The notes under the pieces are model-generated. The model was given only the letters and a program-made list of their open reading frames with translations. It made no database searches and had not been told where the DNA came from. 64,000 nucleotides of DNA, taken from Luteimonas granuli (GTDB lineage: Bacteria > Pseudomonadota > Gammaproteobacteria > Xanthomonadales > Xanthomonadaceae). Of the stretch, positions 32,232-43,206 are shown piece after piece; positions within the stretch are counted from its first letter, which is position 1; each line of letters begins with the position of its first letter. A program made the translations under genes and the position numbers. Location of the stretch: NCBI RefSeq assembly GCF_007795095.1, contig NZ_CP042218.1, positions 1 to 64,000 of the forward strand, read 5' to 3'.

Positions 32232-33172
32232 ATGCCGGTCTCCGACACCATCACCCTGCTGCTCCCGGCCGCCGCGCGGCTCGGGCGGCAGCGCCTGTCC
32301 GCCGCCGGCGCGCGCCGCTCGGCCGCGGCGACCGCCTGGACGATGGCGCGCCGGGAAGGCGGGCGCAGCTGCTGCGGCACTTCCCGCTGAGCGGCGAGGG
32401 CTGGCCGATCGCGGCCCTGTCGCGCCAGGCCGATGTCGGCGATGCCGCCGGCTCCGCCTGGCTGCGCGCCGATCCCGTATGGCTGCGGCCCGACATCAAC
32501 GGCGTCCGGCTGATGGCGCATGGAATGGCCCTGGGCCTGACCCGGGAGGAATGCGACGAACTGTTGCCGGCCTTGCGCCCGTTGTTCGGGGACGCGGGCT
32601 TCGCGCTCGACGCGCCCCATCCCGAACGCTGGTACCTGCGGCTGCCGAAGGACGCGAAGGTGCCGGAGTTCTCCGATCCCGGTGATGCGCTGGGCGAGGA
32701 TCTCTTCGACCACCTGGAGACCGGCCCCGAGTCCCGGCGCTGGCGCAGCCTGGCCAGCGAAGCCCAGGTGACGCTGCACAACCATCCGCTCAATGCACGC
32801 CGCGCGGCGCGCGGGCAGGCGCCGGTCAACGCGCTGTGGTTCTGGGGCGGCGGGCGGCTGCCCGCGGCGATGCCGGCGGTCGGCGCGACCGGCTTCAGCG
32901 ACGACGACACCGCGCGTGCGCTCGCGGCCGCCGGTGGCCGCGGCGCTCCGCTGCCCGAACGCTTCGCCGGCGCCCCCGGCGTGTATGACCTCGAGGGCAC
33001 CCGAGACCTGCAGTGGATCGAGCGCGACTGGCTGGCGCCGGCCCTGGTCGCGCTGCGCGCCGGTCGCGTCGCCGCCCTGCGGCTGGACGGCGGCGAAGGC
33101 TGGCGGCTCGAACTGCGGCGCTGGCACCGGCTGCGCGCCTGGCGCGGCGCAGCGGCCTGGCCGGGGCAGTGA
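32232..33172 (+). CDS. RpfE-type regulatory protein (phosphoglycerate-mutase-like), frameshifted
   Basis: The N-terminus MPVSDTITLLLPAAARLGRQRLSAAGA is followed after indels near 32345 by LLRHFPLSGEGWPIAALSRQADVGDAAGSAWLRADPVWLRPDINGVRLMAHGMALGLTREECDELLPALRPLFGDAGFALDAPHPERWYLRLP. A clean remainder runs to WPGQ. The motif order (ADPVWLRPD, HPERWYLRL, HNHPLNARRAARGQAPVNALWFWGGG) is that of the RpfE-type regulatory protein family (COG4255), distantly phosphoglycerate-mutase-like. In xanthomonads this gene sits next to recJ in the rpf cluster and its mechanism is unknown. It is about 310 residues long. The stop overlaps the recJ GTG start (GTGA), so it is coupled to recJ. The symbol is left blank because the name rests on family recall and location. 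Confidence 0.78.
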
Positions 33173-34994
33173 CGCCGGTCCGCAGGATCCGGCGCCGGCC
33201 GCTGCCCGAGGCGCCGGCGAACGCCGCCGCCTGGCCGCCCGAGGTCCCGCCGCTCCTGCGCCGCGTGTACGCCGCGCGCGGTGCCATCGACATCGCCTCG
33301 GCGCGTCCGCGCCTGGCCGCGCTGCTGCCGCCCGACGGACTGCTCGACCTCGATCGCGCCACCGCCCTGCTGGATTCGGCGATCACGGAGGGGCGTCGAA
33401 TCCTGGTGGTCGGCGACTTCGACGCCGATGGCGCCACCGCCTGCGCCGTGGCGGTGCGCGGCCTGCGCATGCTCGGCGCGCGCGAGGTGCTGCACGCGGT
33501 GCCCAACCGCATGGCCCACGGCTACGGCCTGTCGCCGTCGCTGGTGGAGGAGCTGGCGCCGCTGCGCCCGGACCTGCTGGTCACCGTGGACCACGGCATC
33601 GCCTGCCACGCAGGCATCGACGCCGCGAAAGCCCTGGGCTGGAAGGTGCTCGTGACCGACCACCACCTGCCGGGCGAGCGGCTGCCCGCGGCGGATGCGA
33701 TCGTCAATCCCAACCGTCCGGGCGATGGCTTCGGATCCAGGTCGCTGGCCGGGGTCGGCGTGATGTTCTACGTGCTGCTGGCGCTGCGCGCGCGCCTGCG
33801 CGCCGGAGGGCGCGTCGAGGGCAAGGGCCCGGACCTGGCGCAACTGCTCGACCTGGTCGCAGTCGGCACCGTCGCCGACCTCGTGCCGCTGGAGGCCAAC
33901 AACCGGGCGCTGGTGGCGGCCGGCCTGCGCCGCCTGCGTGCCGGGCGCGGCTGTCCGGGGCTGGCGGCGCTGGTCGAGGTCTCCGGGCGCGAAGCGGCCC
34001 GACTGGATGCCGGCGACATCGGCTATGCGATCGGCCCGCGCCTGAACGCCGCCGGCCGCCTCGAGGACATGTCGCTGGGCATCGAATGCCTGCTGTGCGA
34101 CGACCCGGTGCGGGCGCGGGAGTTGGCACAGCGTCTGGACGCCATCAATCGCGAGCGCAGGGCCGTGCAGCAAGCGATGCTGGATGAGGCCGAGCGGCGC
34201 TCTCGGTGCGGGCGCTGGACGCGCTCCTGCAGGGGCACGGCGCCGCGGCCGCCGTCTGTGCCCACGACGCCGGCTGGCATCCCGGCGTGGTCGGCCTGGT
34301 CGCCTCGAAGCTGAAGGAGCGGCTGCATCGGCCGGTGGTCGCGTTCGCGCCTGCCGGGCCGGGCGCCGACATGCTGCGCGGATCGGCGCGATCGATCCCG
34401 GGCTTCCACATCCGCGATGCGCTCGCCGCGGTCGACGCCCGCCATCCCGGCCTGATCGAGCGATTCGGAGGCCATGCCATGGCCGCGGGGCTCAGCCTCG
34501 ACGCGGGACACCTGCAGGCGTTCGAGGCGGCGTTCCAGGCCCATGCCGGAGCCATGCTCGACGCCGCCACCCTGGAGGCGACCCTCGACAGCGACGGCGA
34601 GCTGGCGCCGCACGAGTTCGACCGTGCGCACGCCGAGGCCCTGCGCGAGGGCGGCCCCTGGGGGCAGGGCTTCCCGGAGCCGCTGTTCGACGGCGAATTC
34701 GAGGTGCTGGACTGGCGGGTGGTCGGCGAACGTCACCTCCGCCTGAGCCTCCGCCGCGAGGGCGTCCGCGCGCCGCTGGTGGCAATCCATTTCGGCGGCT
34801 GGAGCGGCGAGGCGCCGCCGGCGCGGCTGCACCTCGCCTACCGGCTGACGGCCGACGACTACCGCGGCGGCGACGCCATCCAGCTCATCGTGGAGCACCG
34901 TGCGCCGGCCGGGTCGTTGCCGCCGCCGTCGCCGGCGCAGGCATCGCCGCCTTCAGGCCGAACAGCGGTCGCAGCAGCCGGACCCTGCGGATGA
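33169..34994 (+). CDS. recJ: Single-stranded-DNA exonuclease RecJ (frameshifted)
   Basis: GTG start overlapping the previous stop. Domain DHH: EGRRILVVGDFDADGATACAVAVRGLRMLGA, VTVDHGIACHAGI and VTDHHLPG, the metal-binding motifs of RecJ. AVGTVADLVPLEANNRALV and IGPRLNAAGRLEDMSLGIECLL follow. An indel near 34197 shifts the frame to RALDALLQGHGAAAAVCAHDAGWHPGVVGLVASKLKERLHRPVVAFAP, ERFGGHAMAAGLSLD (DHHA1 GGHxxAAG) and DDYRGGDAIQLIVEHRAP. RecJ degrades 5' single strands in recombination and mismatch repair. The last 25 codons overlap the end of the convergent acyltransferase gene by about 110 bases. One of the two stops is therefore probably displaced by an indel, and the true RecJ end may be near 34915. 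Confidence 0.93.
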
Positions 34995-36066
34995 GTTCGT
35001 AGCCGGCGAAGGAGAGTGCGAAGGTGGCCAGCACCAGCAGCGGTCCCTCGAGCAGGGGGTGAGCTCCAGCGGCAGCAGCAGCCGCGAGATCACGATGATC
35101 AGGGTCTGGTGGAGGATGTAGACCGGGAACACGGCCTGCGTCAGGTAGCGCAGCACGGGGCCGTCGCCGGGGGCCAAGCGGCGTGCGAATCCGAGGACGG
35201 CGAGGATCGCGCACCACTGGTCCAGCCCCCATGTCGCGCGCATCGCCAGGCGCAGCCACTGCGGGGGGGGCGGCGTCGGCGAACAGGCCGAAGTAGACCG
35301 CGAGCCCCAGCCAGCTCCCCAGCCACAGCGCCAGCGCCGGCCAGCGCAGGCCTTCGATCGCGTTCCAGACGCCCTCGGCGCGCGCGACCAGGAAGCCGAG
35401 CAGGAACACCGGGAAATACTGGGCGTGGTTGTAGACGTCGTCGACCAGGGCGTGCGTGGAGGGGAACCTGCCCACCAGCGCCAGTCTCGCCAGCGCCAGG
35501 AACAGCACCGGCCAGGCCAGCACGCCGATCCCGGCGAGGAGCCGCGACAGGCGCTCGCCGGCGCCCTCCAGCCAGCGGGGCGCAAGCCGGACGAGCCCGT
35601 ACAGCACCACCGTATAGACCCACAGGTAGGCCACGAACCACAGGTGGTTCCAGGTCGGCGTGGTGATGCATTCACTTCCGTCACAGACCTCGCCGGTCAG
35701 GTAGTCGCCGTAGAACTGCCCGTAACCGTCCGCGAAGCCGGCCTTTTCGACGATCTCGTAATAGGTCTGCGGCGGCACGACCAGGAACATGCCCACCGCC
35801 AGCGGCAGCAGCAGCCGCCACGAGCGCTGGCGCAGGAAGCCCGGCGCGTTCTTGCCGAGCAGATGGGCCGTGGCCACGCCGGACACCAGGAACAGCAGCG
35901 ACAGGCGCCAGGGCGCGCTGAGCAGCATGAGGGGCTCGAGCGCCGGGCCCGCGTCGGGACTCTTCACGTGCCAGTCCCAGCTCACGTAATACATGCCGAC
36001 GTGGTACAGCACGAGCAGTCCGAAGGCGCAGACGCGGACCCAGTCCAGATCGTGGCGACGTTGCAT
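34885..36066 (-). CDS. Membrane acyltransferase (acyltransferase 3 family), two indels
   Basis: MQRRHDLDWVRVCAFGLLVLYHVGMYYVSWDW opens the family with the conserved first helix: DW-R, then LLVLYHVG. About ten hydrophobic helices follow, e.g. PWRLSLLFLVSGVATAHLLG, RSWRLLLPLAVGMFLVVPPQTYYE, HLWFVAYLWVYTVVLYGLV, PVFLLGFLVARAEG. This is the acyltransferase 3 family (OpgC/MdoC-like branch), integral inner membrane proteins that acylate sugars or glycans. An indel near 35275 and a compensating one near 35055 scramble residues about 265-340, which read correctly in another frame as YLTQAVFPVYILHQTLIIVISRLLLPLE. It is about 393 residues. It is divergent from the LytTR gene and interrupts what is usually a compact rpf region. 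Acceptor unknown. Confidence 0.82.
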   Translation of the reverse strand: MQRRHDLDWVRVCAFGLLVLYHVGMYYVSWDWHVKSPDAGPALEPLMLLSAPWRLSLLFLVSGVATAHLLGKNAPGFLRQRSWRLLLPLAVGMFLVVPPQTYYEIVEKAGFADGYGQFYGDYLTGEVCDGSECITTPTWNHLWFVAYLWVYTVVLYGLVRLAPRWLEGAGERLSRLLAGIGVLAWPVLFLALARLALVGRFPSTHALVDDVYNHAQYFPVFLLGFLVARAEGVWNAIEGLRWPALALWLGSWLGLAVYFGLFADAAPPAVAAPGDARDMGAGPVVRDPRRPRIRTPLGPRRRPRAALPDAGRVPGLHPPPDPDHRDLAAAAAAGAHPLLEGPLLVLATFALSFAGYELIRRVRLLRPLFGLKAAMPAPATAAATTRPAHGAPR

Positions 36067-36144
36067 GGAGGGGATTCTCCAAGGGTGGGACTCCAGCCTG
36101 TCGCCGCGCCCGGGATCCGTGCCAGCGCCGGATGTCCGGAGGCG

Positions 36145-36181
36145 GACCCCGGGGACGAACCGCGGGTCCCGGGGGACGAAT
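36145..36181. promoter_or_regulatory. Direct repeats with LytTR-like 21-bp phasing
   Basis: GGGGACGAA occurs at 36151-36159 and 36172-36180, start-to-start 21 bases (12-base spacer). Including flanks, 36145-36160 and 36166-36181 agree at 13 of 16 positions. LytTR regulators characteristically bind two 9-bp direct repeats about 12-13 bases apart. The site lies between the acyltransferase (start 36066, minus) and the LytTR gene (start 36225, plus). The repeat is seen directly; binding is inferred. Confidence 0.5.
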
Positions 36182-36224
36182 GGGACCGATTGCAGGGGCG
36201 GCTGGCGCCGTAGAATGCGCGTCC

Positions 36225-37112
36225 ATGCCTGATCGCCCCGCCGCCGACGCGTATTCCCGCTTCCAGCCCTGGCGGCGCGCGTTCGAGACCGGTTTCTGGC
36301 TGGCGGCGACGCTGGTCAACGCGGTCGGCAACAGCGTCACGGTGCTCGTGGACCACCGCCGCGGCGGCCTGGAGTATGCGGCGTGGGAACCGGTCGTCTG
36401 GGAGTGGTCCAGCGGGCTGGCATGGCTGGCCCTGGTGCCGGCGATCGTCTGGTTCACGCGCAGGTTCCCGCTCCACTGGGACACCTGGTGGCGACAGCTT
36501 CCCTGGCACCTGCTCGCGAGCGTAGTGGTGTCGCTGCTCCACGTCCTCGGCATGGTGGCGATGCGGACGGCAGCCTACCGGCTGCAGGGAACCGGCTACG
36601 ACTTCGGTCCCTGGCTGCCGGGCCTGGCCTACGAATACCTCAAGGATGCGCGCTCCTACCTGGTCATGGTCGGCATGATCGAGCTCTACCGGCTGGTGCT
36701 GCGCCGGATGCAGGGCGAGGCGCGCCTGCTCGATGCCCCCGACGCCGGGCCACCGGTCGAGCCGCTGGAGCGGCCCGAGCGCTTCCTGGTGCGCAAGCTC
36801 GGGCGCGAGTTCCTCGTGGCTGCGAAGGACATCGAATGGGCGCAGGCCTCGGGCAACTACGTGAACCTGCGCGTGGCCGGCCGCGACTATCCCTTGCGCA
36901 GCACCATGGCCGACCTCGAGGCGCGGCTGGACCCGGCGCTGTTCGCGCGCATCCACCGCAGCTACATCGTCAACCTCGACCGGGTGGCCTCGATCGAGCC
37001 GCTGGACACCGGCGACGCCCGCATCCACCTCGCCGACGGCACGCTGCTGCCCTGCAGCCGCCGCCATCGCGAAGGGCTCCGCGACCGCATCGCGTCCGCG
37101 GCGGCCGGCTGA
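36225..37112 (+). CDS. Membrane-anchored LytTR-type transcription regulator (RpfD-like position)
   Basis: 295 residues, intact. Four hydrophobic segments lie at about 20-42 (FWLAATLVNAVGNSVTVLV), 62-84, 95-125 and 140-160 (YLVMVGMIELYRLVL). Then comes a LytTR DNA-binding domain at about 185-290: RFLVRKLGREFLVAAKDIEWAQASGNYVNLRVAGRDYPLRSTMADLEARLDPALFARIHRSYIVNLDRVASIEPLDTGDARIHLADGTLLPCSRRHREGLRDRI. No receiver domain is present, so it is a one-component membrane regulator. In Xanthomonas the rpf region contains rpfD, which I recall as a LytTR-domain protein; this gene sits at the equivalent place. The ATG at 36225 is chosen over in-frame upstream codons, which lie in the repeat-bearing leader. 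A likely target is itself or the divergent acyltransferase. Confidence 0.85.
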   Translation: MPDRPAADAYSRFQPWRRAFETGFWLAATLVNAVGNSVTVLVDHRRGGLEYAAWEPVVWEWSSGLAWLALVPAIVWFTRRFPLHWDTWWRQLPWHLLASVVVSLLHVLGMVAMRTAAYRLQGTGYDFGPWLPGLAYEYLKDARSYLVMVGMIELYRLVLRRMQGEARLLDAPDAGPPVEPLERPERFLVRKLGREFLVAAKDIEWAQASGNYVNLRVAGRDYPLRSTMADLEARLDPALFARIHRSYIVNLDRVASIEPLDTGDARIHLADGTLLPCSRRHREGLRDRIASAAAG

Positions 37113-37187
37113 GCGCTGTCCCGGGACATCCGGCCGGGCGCACGGAATTGCTAGAATCCGCGTCTTCCCACGTGGATCTACCGGCAG

Positions 37188-38317
37188 ATGATGGAGCTCA
37201 ATCCTGTCCGCCAGCGCATCGCCGACCTGAAGGGCCGGCTGGATGCGCTGAGGGGGTTTCTTTGACTACGACACCAAGCGCGAGCGCCTCGAGGAAGTAG
37301 AGCGCGAGCTCGAGAACCCCGACATCTGGAACGACCCCGAGCGCGCGCAGGCGCTCGGGCGCGAGCGCTCGACGCTCGACAAGACCGTCAACGGCATCCG
37401 CGACCTGACCGACGGCCTCGTCGGAGCCGCGGAACTCCTCGACCTGGCCGAATCCGAAGGCGACGAGGAGACCGCGCTGGCGGTCGAGGTCGACGTCGGG
37501 CGCTATGCCGGCCAGGTGGAGAAGCTGGAGTTCCAGCGGATGTTCTCCGGCAGGATGGACTCGGCCAACGCCTACCTTGACATCCAGGCCGGCGCCGGCG
37601 GCACCGAGGCACAGGACTGGGCCGAAATCCTGCTGCGCATGTACCTGCGCTGGGCCGAGAGCCGAGGCTGGAAGACCGAGATCATGGAGGCCAGCGGCGG
37701 CGACGTCGCCGGCATCAAGTCGGCCACGGTGCGGGTGGAAGGCGACTTCGCCCTACGGCTGGCTGAAGACCGAGACCGGCGTGCACCGCCTGGTGCGCAA
37801 GTCGCCGTTCGACTCCGACAACCGCCGCCACACCAGCTTCACCTCGGTGTTCGTGTCGCCGGAAGTCGACGACAGCATCGACATCCAGATCAACCCGGCC
37901 GACCTGAAGACCGACGTCTACCGGTCCTCGGGCGCCGGCGGCCAGCACGTCAACAAGACCGAATCGGCGGTGCGCATCACGCACGTGCCCACCGGCATCG
38001 TGGTCGCCTGCCAGACCGGCCGCAGCCAGCACTCCAACCGCGACACCGCGATGAAGATGCTGGCGGCCAAGCTGTACGAGCTGGAGATGCAGAAGCGCAA
38101 CGCCGAGCGCGACGCGGTCGAGGCCACCAAGTCCGACATCGGCTGGGGCAGCCAGATCCGCAACTACGTGCTCGACCAGAGCCGGATCAAGGACCTGCGC
38201 ACGGGCATCGAGCGCTCGGACACCCAGAACGTGCTCGACGGCGACCTCGACGAGTTCATCGAGGCCAGCCTGAAGTCCGGCCTCGAGGTCGGCTCCAAGC
38301 GTGTCGACGCCGTTTGA
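37188..38317 (+). CDS. prfB: Peptide chain release factor 2 (programmed frameshift plus one indel)
   Basis: Starts [25 protein letters not shown] and then meets an in-frame TGA at 37263-37265, the programmed +1 site described separately. After the shift: [52 protein letters not shown]. Domain 2 carries [44 protein letters not shown] second shift near 37750 (one extra C) is not programmed and restores [34 protein letters not shown]. The GGQ motif is intact in [20 protein letters not shown]. It is about 375 residues in all. RF2 terminates at UGA and UAA. It is followed by lysS, as in E. coli and xanthomonads. Confidence 0.95.
37251..37266 (+). promoter_or_regulatory. prfB programmed +1 frameshift site
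   Basis: AGGGGG (Shine-Dalgarno-like) is followed by TTT CTT TGA C. The slippery CTT and the in-frame TGA at 37263-37265 are identical in arrangement to the E. coli RF2 site (AGGGGG-TAT-CTT-TGA-C). Low RF2 makes the ribosome pause at UGA and slip to GAC, giving autoregulation. Confidence 0.95.
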
Positions 38318-38351
38318 CGCGATCCGCCCCCCTTCCCATTCCAGAGAGCCC

Positions 38352-39878
<1,527 letters not shown>

Positions 39879-39972
39879 CACATTCGGCCCCGGGGTCTCC
39901 GACCGATCCGCGATCTGACGTATCCTCCGGCCGGGAAGGGCCGCGACCGTGGACCCTGGGGGACATGATCCG

Positions 39973-41058
39973 GTGAACATCGTCATCGTCGACGACCAGA
40001 CCTCTGCGCGCACCATGCTGCGGCACATCCTCGAGGACATCAGTCCGGAGCTGGAGGTGCTGGACTTCAGCGATCCGCAGGAAGCGCTGCGCTGGTGCGA
40101 GGACAACCGCCCGGACCTGCTGCTGCTCGACTACCGCATGCCGGTGATGGACGGCCTGGAGTTCGCCCGCCGCTTCCGCCGCCCGCTGCTGCACCGCGAC
40201 GTGCCGATCGTGCTGGTGACCGTGGTCGGCGACGAACCCATCCGCCAGGCGGCGCTCGACGCCGGCGTGATCGACTTCCTGGTCAAGCCCGTGCGCCCGC
40301 GCGAGCTGCGCGCGCGCTGCCGCAACCTGCTCCAGCTCCGGCAGCAGGCCGAGTCGGTCAAGCAGCGCGCGCTGTCGCTCGAGCAGCGCCTGCTGTCGAG
40401 CATGCACGAGGTCGAGGAGCGGGAGCGCGAGACCCTGACCCGGCTGGCACGGGCGATCGCCTACCGCGACGCCGGCACCAGCGCCAACCTCGCGCGGCTG
40501 GCCGCGGTGGCCGGCATCGTCGCCGAAGGCCTGGGCCTGGGCGAGGACGAAGTCCGCACCATCGAGCTGGCGGCGCCGCTGCACGATATCGGCAAGATCG
40601 CGATCCCGGACGCCATTCTGCTCAAGCCCGGCCCGCTGACCGCGGACGAGATCCGGATCATGCGGCGGCATCCCGAGATCGGCCATGAGCTGCTGAAGGA
40701 CAGCCAGAACCGGTTCGTGCAGATGAGCGCCAGCATCGCCCTGCGCCACCAGGAACGCTACGACGGCAGCGGCTATCCGGGTGGCCTGGCGGGCGAGGCG
40801 ATCCCCCTGGAAGCGCGGGTGGTCGCGGTGGCCGACGTATTCGATGCACTGCTGTCCAAGCGACCGTACAAGCGCGCCTGGAGCATCGACGAAGTCTTCG
40901 ACTACATGCTCGCCCAGAGCGGACGGCTGTTCGATCCGCGCTGCATCGACGCCCTGGTACGCGGCCGTGCGCGGGTCGAGGAGGCCTGCGCGCGGCATGC
41001 CACGGCGGTGACGGACGCCGCCGCGGGCGCGGCCCTCGTCGAGGCCGGCGAGGCCTGA
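39973..41058 (+). CDS. rpfG: RpfG: response regulator with HD-GYP c-di-GMP phosphodiesterase domain
   Basis: 361 residues from GTG at 39973 ([32 protein letters not shown]); GTG 39949 is an alternative. The receiver domain (1-120) has the phospho-acceptor aspartate in [20 protein letters not shown] and the lysine in [12 protein letters not shown]. The HD-GYP domain (about 150-340) has [52 protein letters not shown] and [17 protein letters not shown]. In Xanthomonas RpfG is phosphorylated by RpfC on DSF perception and hydrolyses cyclic di-GMP. The usual HHE of the HHExxDGxGYP motif reads HQE here. It is five bases upstream of rpfC, same operon, with no rpfH between. Confidence 0.95.
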   Translation: MNIVIVDDQTSARTMLRHILEDISPELEVLDFSDPQEALRWCEDNRPDLLLLDYRMPVMDGLEFARRFRRPLLHRDVPIVLVTVVGDEPIRQAALDAGVIDFLVKPVRPRELRARCRNLLQLRQQAESVKQRALSLEQRLLSSMHEVEERERETLTRLARAIAYRDAGTSANLARLAAVAGIVAEGLGLGEDEVRTIELAAPLHDIGKIAIPDAILLKPGPLTADEIRIMRRHPEIGHELLKDSQNRFVQMSASIALRHQERYDGSGYPGGLAGEAIPLEARVVAVADVFDALLSKRPYKRAWSIDEVFDYMLAQSGRLFDPRCIDALVRGRARVEEACARHATAVTDAAAGAALVEAGEA

Positions 41059-41063
41059 CGCGC

Positions 41064-43196
41064 ATGGCGGCCCTGCACTGGGCCAGGCAGCGCCTGGCGG
41101 GCCGCCCCGACACCGAGCACGGGCAGGCGCTGGTGCGCCTGGTGATGCTGGTGCTGGTGGCGATCTACCTGGAGATCGTGGTCAGCGGGCGCCCCGAAGT
41201 CGCGCAGGCGCTGCGGCTGTCGCAGCAGTTGCTGGCGCTGGAGTTCGGCGTCTGCTTCGCGATCCTCGGCTGGCTGCTGGCGCGGCCGGGCGTGTCCCAC
41301 CCGCGCCGGGTGCTGGGCATGATCGCCGACTACACCCTGATGGGCGCCGGGCTCTACCTGCTGGGCGACCTGCTGGCCTGGATGTACGTGGTGATCATGT
41401 GGGTCACCGTCGGCAACGGCCTGCGCTACGGCCAACGCTGGCTGTACCTGGCGATCGGCTTCGCGGTGGTCTCGTTCGGGCTGGCGCTGGCGACGACGCC
41501 GTACTGGCAGGAGAACCTGCTGCTGGGCGGAGGCCTGCTGATCGGCCTGGCCGCGGTACCGCTCTATCTCAGCTCGCTGCTGCGCAGGCTGGTGCAGGCC
41601 ACCGAGGCCGCGCAGGCGGCCAATCGTGCCAAGAGCCGCTTCCTCGCCAACATCAGCCATGAGCTCCGGACGCCGCTCAACGGCATCCTCGGCATGTCCG
41701 AGCTGCTCTCGTCGACGACGCTCAGCGCCGAACAGCGGGACAGCGCCGAGGTCATCCGCACCTCGGCACGTGCGCTGCAGGCGCTGGTGGACGAGGTGCT
41801 CGACCTCTCCAGCCTGGAAGCGGGCAAGTTCCGGCGCACCGACGCCGACTTCTCGCTGCCCGAGCTGATCCGTGGAATCCAGCTGATGCTCGAGCCGGGC
41901 GCCCAGGCCAAGGGGCTGGCCTTCGAGGCCCGCGTGGCCGACGACGTGCCCCGGCAGTTGCATGGCGACAGCAACCATCTGCGCCACGTCCTGGTGAACC
42001 TGCTGTCGAACGCGATCAAGTTCACCGATGCCGGTCGGGTCACGCTCGAGGTGGAGCGCCTGGCCCGGGACGAGGGCCAGGCCTGGCTGCGGTTCTCGGT
42101 GCGCGACACGGGCATCGGCATCCCGCTGGCGGCCCAGGCGCGGATCTTCGAGGCCTTCGAGCAGGCCGACGGCGGCCGGGCGCGCCGCTTCGGTGGCACG
42201 GGACTGGGGACGACCATCGCCAAGGCGCTGGCCGAGCAGCTCGGCGGCAGCATCGGCGTGGAGAGCCGGCCCGGCGTCGGCTCCCACTTCTGGGTGGAGC
42301 TGCCGTTCGCGGTTGCGGAGCCGACGGCGGACCCGGGCAACGTCATCGCCTTCGGCGACCCCTTCGTGCGCCACCGCGCGCGGGTGCGGCCGCTGCGCAT
42401 CCTGGTGGCCGACGACCAGAGCGCCAACCTCATGGTGATGCGGCGGCTGCTGGAAAAGGCCGGCCACCGCGCCCAGGTGGTCGACGATGGCGAGGACGTG
42501 CTCGCCGCGCTCGAGGCGCAGTCGTTCGACGCGGTGATCATCGACCTGCACATGCCCGGCGGCAGCGGGCTCGAGGTCCTCAAGCAGGCGCGGTTCATGG
42601 AGGCGGGCCGAAGGCGCACCCCCTTCATCGTGCTTACCGCCGATGCCACGCCCGAGGCCCGCGCCGAGTGCGAGCGCGCAGGGGCCCATGCGTTCATGAC
42701 CAAGCCGGTGGTCGTCGAGCGCCTGCTCGGGCACCTGGCCGCGATCGCCGAGGGCGCGGAGCCGGGGCAGGGCGACGCGGCGGCCCCGCCGTCCGATGTG
42801 GCGGGGCGCGGGGACGGCAGCGTGATCTCCCAGCACATCCTCGACGAGCTGCGCGAGATGGGCCTTGGCGAGGAATTCGTGCGCCGTTTCCTCGGCGAAT
42901 GCGCGCGCGATGCGCGCAAGTGCCTGGCCGACCTGGAGGTCGCGGGCGCGGCGGGGCGGTGGGACGCGTTCCGCGATGCCTGCCACGCTCTCAAGGGCGC
43001 CGCGGGCAACATGGGTGCGGTCCGGCTGTCCGACGCGGCCTCCCAAGGCATGCGGATGGCCACCGACCAGCTGGTGCGGGAATGGCAGGGCATGCTGCGT
43101 CTGCTGCGGCAGCAGTTGGAGCAGGCGCTGTCCGCGCTGCGCGCCCGCGGCGACCTGGCCCGCGGCGACGCCGCCAGCGGGCCGGACAGCGCCTGA
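41064..43196 (+). CDS. rpfC: RpfC: hybrid sensor kinase for DSF
   Basis: 710 residues. The N-terminal membrane sensor (about 20-175) has five helices, e.g. [61 protein letters not shown]. Then come HisKA ([23 protein letters not shown], phospho-acceptor histidine) and HATPase ([44 protein letters not shown]). A receiver follows ([23 protein letters not shown], aspartate in [13 protein letters not shown]), and a C-terminal HPt domain ([24 protein letters not shown]). This matches Xanthomonas RpfC, which senses DSF, phosphorylates RpfG and also holds RpfF inactive through its receiver. The order rpfG-rpfC is tight (5 bases), and rpfC is convergent with rpfF, 10 bases between stops. Confidence 0.96.
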   Translation: MAALHWARQRLAGRPDTEHGQALVRLVMLVLVAIYLEIVVSGRPEVAQALRLSQQLLALEFGVCFAILGWLLARPGVSHPRRVLGMIADYTLMGAGLYLLGDLLAWMYVVIMWVTVGNGLRYGQRWLYLAIGFAVVSFGLALATTPYWQENLLLGGGLLIGLAAVPLYLSSLLRRLVQATEAAQAANRAKSRFLANISHELRTPLNGILGMSELLSSTTLSAEQRDSAEVIRTSARALQALVDEVLDLSSLEAGKFRRTDADFSLPELIRGIQLMLEPGAQAKGLAFEARVADDVPRQLHGDSNHLRHVLVNLLSNAIKFTDAGRVTLEVERLARDEGQAWLRFSVRDTGIGIPLAAQARIFEAFEQADGGRARRFGGTGLGTTIAKALAEQLGGSIGVESRPGVGSHFWVELPFAVAEPTADPGNVIAFGDPFVRHRARVRPLRILVADDQSANLMVMRRLLEKAGHRAQVVDDGEDVLAALEAQSFDAVIIDLHMPGGSGLEVLKQARFMEAGRRRTPFIVLTADATPEARAECERAGAHAFMTKPVVVERLLGHLAAIAEGAEPGQGDAAAPPSDVAGRGDGSVISQHILDELREMGLGEEFVRRFLGECARDARKCLADLEVAGAAGRWDAFRDACHALKGAAGNMGAVRLSDAASQGMRMATDQLVREWQGMLRLLRQQLEQALSALRARGDLARGDAASGPDSA

Positions 43197-43206
43197 GCGC
43201 CGGAGC

